The notes beneath the pieces were generated by a model, which was not told the origin of the DNA, did no database searches, and saw only the letters and a program-made list of their open reading frames with translations. Below, one piece after another: positions 37,693-47,936 of a stretch of DNA of 64,000 bases. A program made the translations under genes and the position numbers. The stretch's first letter is position 1, and each line of letters begins with the position of its first letter. Origin of the DNA: Prescottella defluvii (GTDB lineage Bacteria; Actinomycetota; Actinomycetes; Mycobacteriales; Mycobacteriaceae); NCBI GenBank assembly GCA_029690005.1, contig CP121458.1:930001-994000 (forward strand). The letters run 5' to 3'.

Positions 37693-37741
37693 TAGCCGTT
37701 ACGTGGTGTAACGACTAAGTCGTTACACCACGTAACGGCTA
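37693..37741. promoter_or_regulatory. 49-base perfect palindrome, double TetR operator
   Basis: Two 23-base arms (37693-37715 and 37719-37741) are exact inverted repeats around TAA. Each arm also contains CGTTAC-N5-GTAACG, itself a palindrome, so the element presents two identical operator sites head to head. It lies 31 bases before the tetR start. As RNA it would form a very long hairpin and could also end the upstream transcript. Confidence 0.8.
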
Positions 37742-37771
37742 TTGCAAACGTGACGCAAGGGGTTCGGTGGA

Positions 37772-38413
37772 ATGTCCAGGAAGCGGCAGGCGCAGCATCG
37801 GCTTGGGCCGCAACGAGATCCTGCGATCGACGAGGCCGTGCTGCGGGCGACGCGAGAGCTGCTGATCGAGAACGGGTACGCCGGGACCACGATCGACGCG
37901 ATCTCCACGCGCGCCGGTGCCGGGCGGCCCGCCATCTACCGGCGCTGGCCGTCGAAGGCACACATCGTGCACGACGCGGTGTATCCGGTGATGGAGTCGG
38001 AGGACGTGTCCGACGACGTCGAGATCGCCGAGGAGATCAGCCGACTGGCATACGGCGCGGTCGCACTGTTCGGCGACCCGGCTGCGCGCGAGGCCGTGCC
38101 GGGGCTGACGAGTGAGGGCCGCAGCGACCCGGAACTGCGGAAGGCGCTGACCACGGACCAACTCGAGGTGATCCGTGAGGAACTCGGGCGGCGGCTGGCC
38201 GTGGCTGCAGCGGCCGGCGAGGTACGTGACGGCATCGACCCGGACACACTGCTCGACGTCATCGCGGGTGCCGCGATCTTCGCGCAGTCGGCGCGCGACG
38301 TCCAGGACCAGGAGCGGCTGGCGTCGACGCTCGTCGACATCGTGCTCCACGGTGTCATGCCCGCGGCGGGGTCGACGACCTCGAGCGATCGGACACCGCT
38401 CCGACAAGTGTGA
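37772..38413 (+). CDS. TetR/AcrR family repressor
   Basis: 213 residues. HTH: DEAVLRATRELLIENGYAGT, IDAISTRAGAGRPAIYRRWP, SKAHIVHDAVY. The C-terminal part (TTDQLEVIREELGRRLAVAA to LASTLVDIVLHGVMP) is a TetR_C_11-like pocket. It surely binds the 49-base palindrome just upstream, given position and symmetry, and so represses itself and probably the esterase 91 bases downstream. Ligand unknown. Confidence 0.87.
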   Translation: MSRKRQAQHRLGPQRDPAIDEAVLRATRELLIENGYAGTTIDAISTRAGAGRPAIYRRWPSKAHIVHDAVYPVMESEDVSDDVEIAEEISRLAYGAVALFGDPAAREAVPGLTSEGRSDPELRKALTTDQLEVIREELGRRLAVAAAAGEVRDGIDPDTLLDVIAGAAIFAQSARDVQDQERLASTLVDIVLHGVMPAAGSTTSSDRTPLRQV

Positions 38414-38504
38414 CGAGCGAGTCGCTGCGCCGGGAAGCGTCGGACTCTATGGTGGCGGACGGGGTGGACCAGGCCATCCCTGTGCGGAGGACGACTGGGG
38501 CAGT

Positions 38505-39479
38505 ATGCGAACGCGCGAGACGACGATCATCAGGCACTGGAAGGTGAGCCTGCGGGCGTGGTTGGTGTTCTGGTTCGCCCGCATCTTCGTCAAACCGTTG
38601 TTCGCGGCGTGGCCCATGACCGATCGCGGACTCGCGGTGCTGGGACGTCTGGACAAACTCGTGGATCGGCTGCCCCGGCCGAAGGGGGTCGTCGTCGAAC
38701 CCACGACGCTGGGCGGGGTCCCGAGCGAGCGGATCACCCACCCCCGCAAGGCGGCGGACGCGCTGGCCGGTGCCACGATCCTCTACTTCCACGGCGGCGC
38801 CTTCGTGTTCTGCGGCTTGGCCAGTCACCGGAGCCTGTGTGCGGTGCTGGCCGCGCGGGCGGGGGTCCCCGTGGTCTCGGTCGAGTACCGGCAGCTGCCG
38901 TACGGCGGCATCGGCACCTCGATCCACGACGCGATGGCCGCGTACACCGAGCTGCTCGGCAAGTGCGACGACCCGACGAAGATCATCCTGGCCGGGGACT
39001 CGGCCGGCGGCTACCTCGCGATGAAGGTCGCCGAGCTGGCCGCGACGCGCGGCATGGCGACGCCCGCCGCGGTGATCGGCTACTCGCCGCTGCTCAACCT
39101 GGCCCTCGAGAAGCACGACCCGGACTTCATGCGCCGCGACGCGTACCTGCCGATGAGTCAGGTGGCGAACCTGAAGGATCTGTGGGCGGGCGGTCCGGAG
39201 CCGATCGCCGGGGCCGACTCGCCCATCGAGGCCGACCCGCACCTGTACCCGCCGGTGTTCTTCAGCGTCGCGCAGTACGAGCTGATGCGCCCCGACGTCG
39301 AGGCGATGACCGGCCTGCTCGAGGACGCCGGGCAGGCCGTCGAGACCCACGTGTGGAGCGGGCAGATCCACGCGTACCCGGTGTTCGGCACGGTCCTGAA
39401 GGAGGCCGCGATGACGATCACGCTCAGCCTCGACTTCGTCCGCCGCGCACTGGGATACCGCGGCCGGCACTCGGCGTGA
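38505..39479 (+). CDS. Alpha/beta hydrolase of the hormone-sensitive lipase (HGGG) family
   Basis: 324 residues. The oxyanion motif is HGGAF (TILYFHGGAFVFCGLASHRS), the nucleophile elbow GDSAGG (IILAGDSAGGYLAMKVAE), the acid lies near EADPHLYPPVFFSV and the His in GQIHAYPVF. The N-terminus is amphipathic and hydrophobic (LRAWLVFWFARIFVKPLFAA), suggesting membrane association. Such esterases act on short acyl esters, and some are LipN/LipW-like in mycobacteria. Likely regulated by the upstream TetR. Confidence 0.85.
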   Translation: MRTRETTIIRHWKVSLRAWLVFWFARIFVKPLFAAWPMTDRGLAVLGRLDKLVDRLPRPKGVVVEPTTLGGVPSERITHPRKAADALAGATILYFHGGAFVFCGLASHRSLCAVLAARAGVPVVSVEYRQLPYGGIGTSIHDAMAAYTELLGKCDDPTKIILAGDSAGGYLAMKVAELAATRGMATPAAVIGYSPLLNLALEKHDPDFMRRDAYLPMSQVANLKDLWAGGPEPIAGADSPIEADPHLYPPVFFSVAQYELMRPDVEAMTGLLEDAGQAVETHVWSGQIHAYPVFGTVLKEAAMTITLSLDFVRRALGYRGRHSA

Positions 39480-39485
39480 GCGCCG

Positions 39486-39932
39486 CTACGGCCCGAGCAT
39501 CTCGATCTGCTTGCGCAGATTGGCCTCGGTCTGCCGGATCGCGGTGACGACGAACGGCTCGATCAGCTTGCCCAGCGCCCGGCCCGCCAGCCCGCCGGGC
39601 AGTTCGTAGCCGAAGTCGACGGACAGCTCGGTGCGGTCGTCGCCGAGCGGGGCGAACATCCAGCTGGACCGATTCCCGAACCCGGCGACCGACGTCAGCG
39701 TGATGACGCGGTCCCGCTCCCACTCGGTGATCTCGACCGTCGACTTCATCGTCTTGAGGCCGAGCTGCATCGCCGCGTCGTACTGCGCGCCCAGCCCCTG
39801 GTCGAGGTCGCCGATCGGGTCGAACCGGGTGATGCCGAACATCCAGTCGGGCACGTTCCGGTAGTCGTCGATGTGTGCGAACGCCAGATCGACCGGAACG
39901 ACCGCGACCGCCCTGTGTCGTACGTGGATCAC
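39486..39932 (-). CDS. SRPBCC family protein
   Basis: 148 residues. VIHVRHRAVAVVPVDLAFAH opens a polyketide-cyclase/START-like fold, followed by YRNVPDWMFGITRFDP, GLKTMKSTVEITEWERDRVI, WMFAPLGDDRTELSVDFGYE and LEPF-like helix (LIEPFVVTAIRQTEANLRKQ). Start GTG 39932 follows GGGGAGGGAG. Ligand unknown. It converges on the esterase gene with a 6-base gap. Confidence 0.8.
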   Translation of the reverse strand: MIHVRHRAVAVVPVDLAFAHIDDYRNVPDWMFGITRFDPIGDLDQGLGAQYDAAMQLGLKTMKSTVEITEWERDRVITLTSVAGFGNRSSWMFAPLGDDRTELSVDFGYELPGGLAGRALGKLIEPFVVTAIRQTEANLRKQIEMLGP

Positions 39933-39993
39933 GTGTTCTCCCTCCCCGAACTCCCCGGGGTCGGACGTTAGTACACCCCGATTGTGACCCCTG

Positions 39994-40637
39994 TCACCGG
40001 CGTCCGGAAAGCCGGAATTCGGCGATCTCGCGGGCGTTGTCGATCGCGTCGGCCACGGCGCGGTGACGGTCGTCCGCGGTCTCCGCGGCCAGCACCGCGA
40101 ACTTGTCCGCGGCGCCCATCGGCACCCACGACGCGAGCGCGTAGAGGTGGTCGCCGGGCTGCTCGAGCACGTCGAACAGGCGGGGCGGCGCGGGCGGCGG
40201 CGTGTCCCGCAGTTCGCGAACCCGCGTGAGCACGATGTACAGCTCGGTGATCTTGTCGGTGAGGTGCTGGAGCTGGGCGTCGGAGATGCGGCCCTGTGCG
40301 CCCACCGGCCACGGCTCCACCTCCGCACACGGGTACGGGTCGTCGCCGAGCCAGTGCCGCACCCGGATCCGTTCCTCGCCGACGCAGTCCAGCGCCCACC
40401 GGCCGTCGCCGATGCCGACGTGGGAGACGATGCGCACCGCGGTGCCGATGTCGTTCCGGACGTCGTCGCCGCCCACCTCGTGGCCCCGGGCGATGAGCAC
40501 GGTGCCGAACCGCGGGCCCTCGGTGGCGTTGAGGCAGTCGCGCACCAGCGCCTGGTAGCGGGGCTCGAACACGTGCAGCGGCAGCCGTTCCCCGGGCAGT
40601 AATGCGGAGCCGAGGGGAACATCGGCATAACGGTCAT
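39994..40637 (-). CDS. LON substrate-binding-domain protein, one frameshift
   Basis: About 214 residues. The start MTVMPMFP and the rest are joined by adding one C at a C4 run near 40616, giving the typical LON_substr_bdg opening (MFPLGSALLPGERLPLHVFE) followed by RYQALVRDC and GVGIGD-like strands. No ATPase or protease domain follows, as in many actinobacterial short LON-N proteins (Rv2125-neighbour type). It may act as an adaptor or sensor; the role is unknown. It precedes the SRPBCC gene on the same strand. Confidence 0.75.
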
Positions 40638-40654
40638 TTGCCCAGGATCGCCCA

Positions 40655-41127
40655 TCAGGGCATCCGGAGGCGGGGAACCGGCACCGTGTCGGGCGGGGTG
40701 TCTCGATCCAGTTCGACGATCAGGTGGTCGGCCCACGCGACCAGGCCGGTGATGTCGAGCGCGTGCGGCGGGTTGTCCTCGTAGGGACGATGCGGTGCCG
40801 GCCCTGGCGGAGCAGCGACACCGCGCCCGCCGGGTTGCCCCGCATCTGGTGGGTGACCGCGACGGCCAGCTGCGCCAGGCCCTGCCACAGCCCGCGTTCC
40901 TCGTGCGGTGCCTTCTTCCACGCGGATTCGAGGACCTCGTGCGCGTGGAACGGCAGCTCGTGGTCGAGCAGACGCTGCGCCTCGGTGATCGCCTCGCTCG
41001 GCTCCAGGTCCAGGTCGTCGGGCATCGTCGGAAACCCTTCCTCGCCCCACTCGAGCGGCCGACCCAGACGGTCCCGGGGCCGGGCGTTGCGCGGCTTGCC
41101 GAGGGTGTCCCGATCGCGGTCGGCCAT
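40655..41127 (-). CDS. DUF309 protein, one frameshift
   Basis: About 157 residues. The helical DUF309 signature is EAQRLLDHELPFHAHEVLES, then WKKAPHEERGLWQGLAQLAV with the His and Glu residues conserved in the family. A frame break lies near 40790; the end then reads LDITGLVAWADHLIVELD. Function unknown; the helix bundle with buried His/Glu suggests metal binding in some members. It lies 17 bases upstream of the LON-N gene on the same strand, so they probably form one unit. Confidence 0.75.
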
Positions 41128-41490
41128 AGAAGCAATCTAGTCGCCGACGGGGGTGTCGGGGAGGGGCTGCGGTGTGGTGGGGTGCTGCTCCCGCGCCCGA
41201 ACTCGTCTCCCGCCCGCGCGATCGCGGGCGCGGGAGGTCAACTCGGGCGCGGCACCGTCGGCGCGACTGCCCGTCGGCTGGTGATCTGGCCAACAACAAT
41301 GGTCGTGACCTCGTCGCTCGATTCTGCGGTGAACGAGGTCAGCACCGACAGGTGCGCGTCGTGTATGCGGGCCGCCAGGACAGCGCGATCGGTCACCACC
41401 AGGCCATGTTGATCAAGCGCTTTGTGGTCGCGGATACGCTCGAAGCTCCTGCAGCCGTTCATGGGCGCCGGGGAGCGAAAGGACGAGCAC
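41128..41490. other. Intergenic stretch with one hairpin
   Basis: No supported gene. A long imperfect GC-rich hairpin occupies 41207-41236 (CTCCCGCCCGCG against CGCGGGCGCGGGAG around CGAT), which could stop transcription in either direction. The rest shows no coding bias on either strand. Confidence 0.55.
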
Positions 41491-42048
41491 ATGACGACAC
41501 CTCGCGCCTATCTCGACGCCATTGCAGAGGTATACACGGACTTTGGTACTTCTCTGGACTTGCGAGCCCCACTAGCGGACGCGAATCGTGACGCGATGCT
41601 CGCGTCGCTGGGATTCGCGGTGCCGGACTGGCTCGTCGATCTGTGGCGAGTCGCCGACGGCGGGGCAACGTACAGTCCGGTGTTCGCGCGGCCGGGCTTC
41701 TTCACCGGTGCGGACTTCCTGTCCGTGTCGCAAGCCCTCGCGCTGCGCAATCGCCTACGCGATATCGCGGGAAACTTCTCGGGCTGGCAGGAGCCGGAGC
41801 CTCGCGATAGTCGGATCCGCCCGGGATGGTTCCTCGACACGTGGGTACCGTTCGCGGCCTTCGGCGGGAGCACGATTGTGCTGTTCGCCGATTGCGACCC
41901 CGGTTTCGGGGGCCAGGTCGGTCAGGTGATCTCCTACCTGCACGACCCCGACCACGTCGCATTCGTGGCACCCGATGGTGAGGCGTACCTTGATGCATCG
42001 CTCACGTGGTTCCGCGATCAAGCAGAAGAATTCGTCTTCGAAGGTTAA
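41491..42048 (+). CDS. SMI1/KNR4 (SUKH) family protein
   Basis: 185 residues. LGFAVPDWLVDLWRVADGG is the SUKH signature (short helix before WRVADGG), with YSPVFARPGFFTG, WFLDTWVPFAAFGGSTIVLF and the acidic strand ADCDPGFGGQVGQVISYLHD. SUKH proteins are often immunity proteins against polymorphic toxins or cytoplasmic scaffolds. No toxin gene is adjacent, so it may be an orphan immunity gene. AAGGA precedes ATG 41491. Confidence 0.8.
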   Translation: MTTPRAYLDAIAEVYTDFGTSLDLRAPLADANRDAMLASLGFAVPDWLVDLWRVADGGATYSPVFARPGFFTGADFLSVSQALALRNRLRDIAGNFSGWQEPEPRDSRIRPGWFLDTWVPFAAFGGSTIVLFADCDPGFGGQVGQVISYLHDPDHVAFVAPDGEAYLDASLTWFRDQAEEFVFEG

Positions 42049-42358
42049 GCCTGGATCGACCGATCGCAGAAGGCCACATCACCATCACCCGCCCATAACC
42101 CCAGCTCAACACACCAAAAGACCCCCACGCCCAAAATGGGGTGCAGGGGCCGAGAAGACAGACGGGGCCGCGGAGCCTGCCGCGTCAGGGGTGCTCGACG
42201 CGGTCACGGCTTCGACCGCGGCCGGCTCGAACGACAGGATCGCCAAGCCTTCAATTCGGTGCCGGGGCGGTTCTCGTGGTGGCGGGGCTGGGTGTCGGGG
42301 TGCGCGAGGGTGCGCACGCGCACGGTCAGGAGACGCGCCATAGATCGATCAACAGATT
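42049..42358. other. Intergenic stretch without a recognisable gene
   Basis: Base use changes here: the first 100 bases are rich in C and A with little coding signal, the rest is GC-rich with overlapping open frames that show no family motif. It separates the SMI1 gene from the antitoxin gene and may be debris of lost accessory DNA. Confidence 0.4.
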
Positions 42359-42386
42359 CATACTTTAGAAGTACTTTCAAAGTATG
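42359..42386. promoter_or_regulatory. Palindromic operator overlapping the antitoxin start codon
   Basis: CATACTTT (42359-42366) and AAAGTATG (42379-42386) form a perfect 8-base inverted repeat, and AAGTACTT sits between them. The right arm contains the ATG at 42384. This is the usual layout of an autoregulated toxin-antitoxin promoter. Confidence 0.6.
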
Positions 42387-42860
42387 AGTGTGGATGAGGT
42401 GACGTTCTCGGAACTGCAGTTGCAGGGGAAAGCGACGGTCGAGCGGCTGCGCCGCTCACCGGCCCAGTCGCTGCGGGTGCGACGCCGTGACGCCGAAGAC
42501 CTGGTACTCACCACGGCGGCACGGGCAGAGCTCGAGCACAAGGCGGCATCGGTCACCACACGGATGCTCGTGGCGTTGATGCAGCGCGATTCGCGGGCGC
42601 GGGAATTGGTCACCGATGTGCTGCCCGAGGTGTTCCCGTGGGTGGCGTTCCTCTCCCGTGAGGAGGTGGAGGAGTTCGTCGTCGAATTGGTGACGACCCT
42701 GCGGGCCGCGGAATCGCTCGACAACCCCGCCCCGGTGGTGCAGGTGATCGACGCCTGGCGGCACACCGCCGAGGTACTGGCCGATCCGGAGTTGGCGGCG
42801 ATCCTGGCGGCCGACACCGATGAGGACCACGGCGCCGTTCCCGCGCCGGACGTGTCGTGA
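42384..42860 (+). CDS. Phd/YefM-like antitoxin-type protein
   Basis: 158 residues. The first 50 (VTFSELQLQGKATVERLRRS, SLRVRRRDAEDLVLTTAARA) follow the Phd/YefM beta-alpha pattern for operator binding. The long helical C-terminus would wrap a toxin. ATG 42384 lies inside a palindrome with no ribosome binding site upstream, so the mRNA is probably leaderless. Its stop overlaps the GTG of the next small frame (GTGA). Family assignment is by pattern; similar longer antitoxins are common in Rhodococcus and Nocardia. Confidence 0.6.
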   Translation: MSVDEVTFSELQLQGKATVERLRRSPAQSLRVRRRDAEDLVLTTAARAELEHKAASVTTRMLVALMQRDSRARELVTDVLPEVFPWVAFLSREEVEEFVVELVTTLRAAESLDNPAPVVQVIDAWRHTAEVLADPELAAILAADTDEDHGAVPAPDVS

Positions 42861-42967
42861 GCCCGAAACGCGGCGACCGGGTCGCTCGACCGGCCGATCC
42901 GGCCGGTGGGTGGGAGCTGGTGTGGATCAAAGCTGCCGGTACCGGCCACCCCAAAGCCACCGACTAG
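42857..42967 (+). pseudogene. Truncated toxin partner of the antitoxin gene
   Basis: 36 residues beginning MSPKRGDRVARPADPAGGWE and then LVWIKAAGTGHPKATD. The opening KRGDRVA.P....W is typical of actinobacterial Txe/RelE-like toxins coupled to Phd-type antitoxins, which normally run about 110 residues. Here it stops early, so the toxin is probably lost and the antitoxin kept. Confidence 0.5.
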
Positions 42968-43023
42968 CTGGACGTACCCAGGCAGGGCCGTTCTCACCCG
43001 CAGCAGGCGGATCGCGGCAAAAG

Positions 43024-43058
43024 AAAGACCCGGTATCGCTGGTGCGATACCGGTCTTT
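43024..43058 (-). terminator. Intrinsic terminator after tRNA-fMet
   Basis: AAAGACC-C-GGTATCGC pairs with GCGATACC-GGTCTTT, a 15-bp stem with one bulge and a 5-base loop; on the minus strand it is followed by a T-rich run. It lies six bases beyond the tRNA 3' end and may also stop plus-strand transcription. Confidence 0.85.
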
Positions 43059-43064
43059 CATTTG

Positions 43065-43138
43065 TAGCGGGGACAGGATTTGAACCTGCGACCTCTGGGT
43101 TATGAGCCCAGCGAGCTACCGAGCTGCTCCACCCCGCG
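43065..43138 (-). tRNA. Initiator tRNA-Met (anticodon CAU)
   Basis: The minus strand folds into a 74-base cloverleaf: acceptor GCGGGG/CCCCGC with an unpaired first base C1 opposite U72, D arm with GAGCAGCTC, anticodon stem CTGGG/CCCAG around CTCATAA (anticodon at 43102-43104), and T arm with GGTTCAAATCC. The C1 mismatch and three consecutive G-C pairs next to the anticodon loop are hallmarks of the initiator tRNA. CCA is not encoded (ACA follows). Confidence 0.95.
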
Positions 43139-43237
43139 TCGGTAATTTCAGCTTACACGACTATTCGGGGCCGATTTACCATCGAGGCGATCCGCGGCTG
43201 TGTTCCCGGTCACCGGAACAACGGTCCGCGGGGTTGA

Positions 43238-44105
<868 letters not shown>

Positions 44106-44126
44106 CGCGTTCCCGGGGCGGCGCGG

Positions 44127-45842
<1,716 letters not shown>

Positions 45843-45998
45843 ATCTTCTTCAATTCCAAGCGGAGATGCATTTTTGCCGCTTATTGTCGAACCCGGTCCA
45901 CGGTGCTCCCCATAAGGTGGTTCCTGGATCAGCCTTCAACCGGGGGTGCAAGCCGGGCGACTACGCCCAACCCGCACGTGCAATCAAGGGAAGAAGAT
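45843..45998 (+). ncRNA. Structured 5' leader, c-di-AMP (ydaO-type) riboswitch candidate
   Basis: ATCTTCTTC at 45843-45851 pairs perfectly with GAAGAAGAT at 45990-45998, closing a domain of about 156 bases just before a secreted-protein gene. Inside are ACCCGG (45891-45896) against the C/G run near 45940, GGTGGTTCCTGG, and a tight hairpin GGGCG-ACTA-CGCCC at 45955-45968 followed by AACCCGCACGTGC. The closing stem, G-rich internal motifs and position before a secreted envelope protein recall actinobacterial ydaO/yuaA riboswitches upstream of rpf and NlpC/P60 genes. The structured RNA is well supported; the ligand class is a tentative match from memory. Confidence 0.5.
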
Positions 45999-46032
45999 CC
46001 ACTTAACTGCACAACACGGAGGTCATGAAAAT

Positions 46033-46525
46033 ATGAGTCGAACAAGGATTGGGGTCGGTGCGGCGGCGATGGCTGCGGCCGCGGCTCTCGGGTTCGCCGG
46101 TACCGCCCAGGCAGTCGCGCCTGTCAACGCGATTCCGACGACGGACAACACCCTCTGCGGGAATGTTTACGCGGGAACCTGGGTCGAGAACGCCGCCCCG
46201 CCTTCGACCGCGACGGCTATCCAGGGCGCTGTCGTCTCTGCAACGGTGTACCCCAATCTGATCACTCAGACTGCGACCACGAATGCTACGGGTGGGTACT
46301 GCATCACCGACACGTCCGGTACGTTGAAAACGGCCATCCTTAATGGCGGCTATGTAGAGATCTCGGTGACATCGCTGCCGGCGGGTCACACGCTCACGAG
46401 TTCAAGCCCCTGGAAGGGTGGTCCGACCCCTGACGACCCACATCGACAGCGGAATATTCCTCAACCATCAGTACGGCGGGTTGCTGAGCTCGAAGGCTTA
46501 CCAGTTCCACTTCGCAACCACCTAA
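46033..46525 (+). CDS. Small secreted beta-rich protein, one frameshift
   Basis: About 164 residues. ATG 46033 follows GGAGGTC; an earlier ATG at 46025 reaches a stop after three codons. The signal peptide is MSRTRIGVGAAAMAAAAALG ending near AGTAQA. The mature chain (NTLCGNVYAGTWVENAAPP, IQGAVVSATVYPNLITQTAT, NATGGYCITDTSGTLKTA) resembles a CNA-B/SdrD-like or carboxypeptidase-regulatory Ig-like fold, with two Cys able to form a disulfide. The frame breaks at a C4 run near 46428; dropping one C gives LTTHIDSGIFLNHQYGG and the end KAYQFHFATT. Secreted or cell-wall protein of unknown role, probably controlled by the leader RNA. Confidence 0.65.
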
Positions 46526-46581
46526 GCCTTGCATCAGCGAGTGGCGACGCCTGACGGCGCCGCGATTTGTTCCTGATGAAG

Positions 46582-46627
46582 GACAGGCCTCGAGTGAGTC
46601 ACTTCTGTGGTGCACTCGAGGCCTGTC
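46582..46627 (+). terminator. Strong hairpin closing the secreted-protein transcript
   Basis: Perfect 15-bp stem: 46582-46596 (GACAGGCCTCGAGTG) against 46613-46627, with a 16-base loop and no T run. It sits 56 bases after the stop of the secreted protein and resembles the hairpin at 48283-48328. Confidence 0.75.
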
Positions 46628-47379
46628 GGCGTTGCCGGCCGTACTTGGTTCATCTCTCTCCGTGTATGGCGAACAAGCCCACCAGGCCGACCTTCCGAGG
46701 ATTACGTGCACGACGGTCGGCAGTAGTGGCGCAGCTTGCTGGCGCGGCCGTGGGCCCGATTGGTGTTGAAGAAAGGGTCAGCGAAGCCGTGGCCGGACCG
46801 TGGTCTGACCGCTCCGGGATTGTGCAGCCCAGTAGCCGGTCCCGCGGAGCTGTCCGACCAGAGCGCGTTGTCGGCGGCGTTCGGACCAGGCTGCGCCGAG
46901 CGAGGATCGGCCGCTGGGAGCTGGCGTGCCACGAGGGTTGATCGGCTACGAAGCTCGTCGCTCACGTCAAACAATCAGTAGTTCGAGAATTGTACTCGAG
47001 TGCAATTACTCCAATCTGCCGATCCTGTCCCCAACGGGCTCGGAATTGCCGCATTCGGTGCGTCTGCTGCCAGGTTGAGCTGCGCGGAAACGCCTGGTTG
47101 CCGGCCATCTCGGGCGGCCCGCGATCAGGGCAAAAGGGACAACGGTCGTAGTATTTTAAAGATCCTTGTCGAAAAGCTACCCAAATTGGACCAGCTTGCG
47201 TTAGCTTCATTGCCATCACGATCGCAAAGGGTGTCAGGGTGGGGCAATCGGGGGCCCGACGTGAGGACTTCCAGAGTGTACTGTGTGCTGCTCGATATCG
47301 CTCTGCGTGGAAGGCGGGCGTGACGCCGTGCAGATGTTCGAGGAATGGATCTAACAACGATGAGAGGGTGGGATTTCGC
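46628..47379. other. Gene-poor stretch before the tiny-peptide genes
   Basis: No gene is supported. 46730-46940 is GC-rich with open frames on both strands but no family motif or ribosome binding site. A near-perfect 20-base palindrome lies at 46988-47007. 47140-47170 is AT-rich (TAGTATTTTAAAG) and could hold a promoter for the downstream peptide genes, which would then have a leader of about 200 bases. Confidence 0.45.
46988..47007. promoter_or_regulatory. Palindrome 2 of the small-peptide island
   Basis: AATTGTACTCGAGTGCAATT is a 20-base palindrome with a single mismatched pair. It shares the TTG-N-ACT-N2-AGT-N-CAA pattern with 45762-45777. Thirteen of its bases (ACTCGAGTGCAAT) recur at 48211-48223, just after the last peptide gene. 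Confidence 0.55.
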
Positions 47380-47511
47380 ATGAGCGTGATGTTCTTGGAT
47401 GCGACAGCGAAGTTGCTGCAAGATCTGGTGGGCAACGTGTACACCGGATCGTTCATGCCGGGTATTGACGGCGCTACCGGCTCGCTTGTCCAGGCTATCG
47501 GACTCAGCTGA
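47380..47511 (+). CDS. Tiny peptide gene 1 (43 aa)
   Basis: ATG 47380 follows the purine run GAGAGGGTGGGA with a 6-base spacer. The product has no signal peptide, no Cys and a net charge near -2. Residues MSVMFLDATAKLLQDLVGNV form an amphipathic helix, then a Gly-rich turn, then GATGSLVQAIGLS. The C-terminal GLS is shared with peptide 3. No known family recognised; see the cluster finding. First of five consecutive genes. Confidence 0.6.
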   Translation: MSVMFLDATAKLLQDLVGNVYTGSFMPGIDGATGSLVQAIGLS

Positions 47512-47560
47512 CGGCGGCCGCGAGCAACCTCCAAAACTATTCTGACGACAGGAGTAGACG

Positions 47561-47680
47561 ATGGACTTCGGATCGATCGCCAAAATGTTCGAGCCGCCGT
47601 ACGGGGCTATTGTAAAGCAGATCATTGGGATGGTTCTATTCATGCCGATTGCTGCATCGGTAGTCCCCAATATGTTCTAG
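47561..47680 (+). CDS. Tiny peptide gene 2 (39 aa)
   Basis: ATG 47561 with GGAG six bases upstream, 49 bases after gene 1. The product MDFGSIAKMFEPPYGAIVKQ continues IIGMVLFMPIAASVVPNMF: a short amphipathic start, a PP break and a hydrophobic helix long enough to span or line a membrane. No signal peptide, no Cys. No homologue recognised. Confidence 0.6.
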   Translation: MDFGSIAKMFEPPYGAIVKQIIGMVLFMPIAASVVPNMF

Positions 47681-47725
47681 ACCCTTCATTCCGGGCTTCA
47701 GCAATTCTGAGGAGAGTGAATCGTA

Positions 47726-47923
47726 GTGGATACCGGTAGTCTCGTAAACCTGATTACGAGCGTTGACGTGGGATCGTTGATACCAGTGCTTGCACCTCTG
47801 CAGGACCTGTCTAACGCGCTGTTCAAGGCTATCGGCGATGTCATCGCCCTGTGGCCGGCAGGTTCGGCTGTTTCGAACAGCAGCATCCAGGCGGTCCTCG
47901 GCTCCGTCGGCGGCCTGTCATAA
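47726..47923 (+). CDS. Tiny peptide gene 3 (65 aa)
   Basis: Start GTG 47726, supported by GAGGAGAG nine bases upstream. The product is acidic (net about -3) and almost free of Lys/Arg: MDTGSLVNLITSVDVGSLIP, VLAPLQDLSNALFKAIGDVI, then ALWPAGSAVSNSSIQAVLGS and VGGLS. Hydrophobic residues recur every three to four positions, as in amphipathic helices. Size and composition are close to the corynebacterial pore peptide PorH (57 aa, acidic, no signal peptide). No sequence identity is claimed. Confidence 0.65.
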   Translation: MDTGSLVNLITSVDVGSLIPVLAPLQDLSNALFKAIGDVIALWPAGSAVSNSSIQAVLGSVGGLS

Positions 47924-47936
47924 GAAAGGGAAGAAC

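Noticed and set aside
46702-46981. Two overlapping open frames in the gap before the tiny genes
   Set aside because: No ribosome binding site, no recognisable motif, and both strands look equally open because of local GC content.
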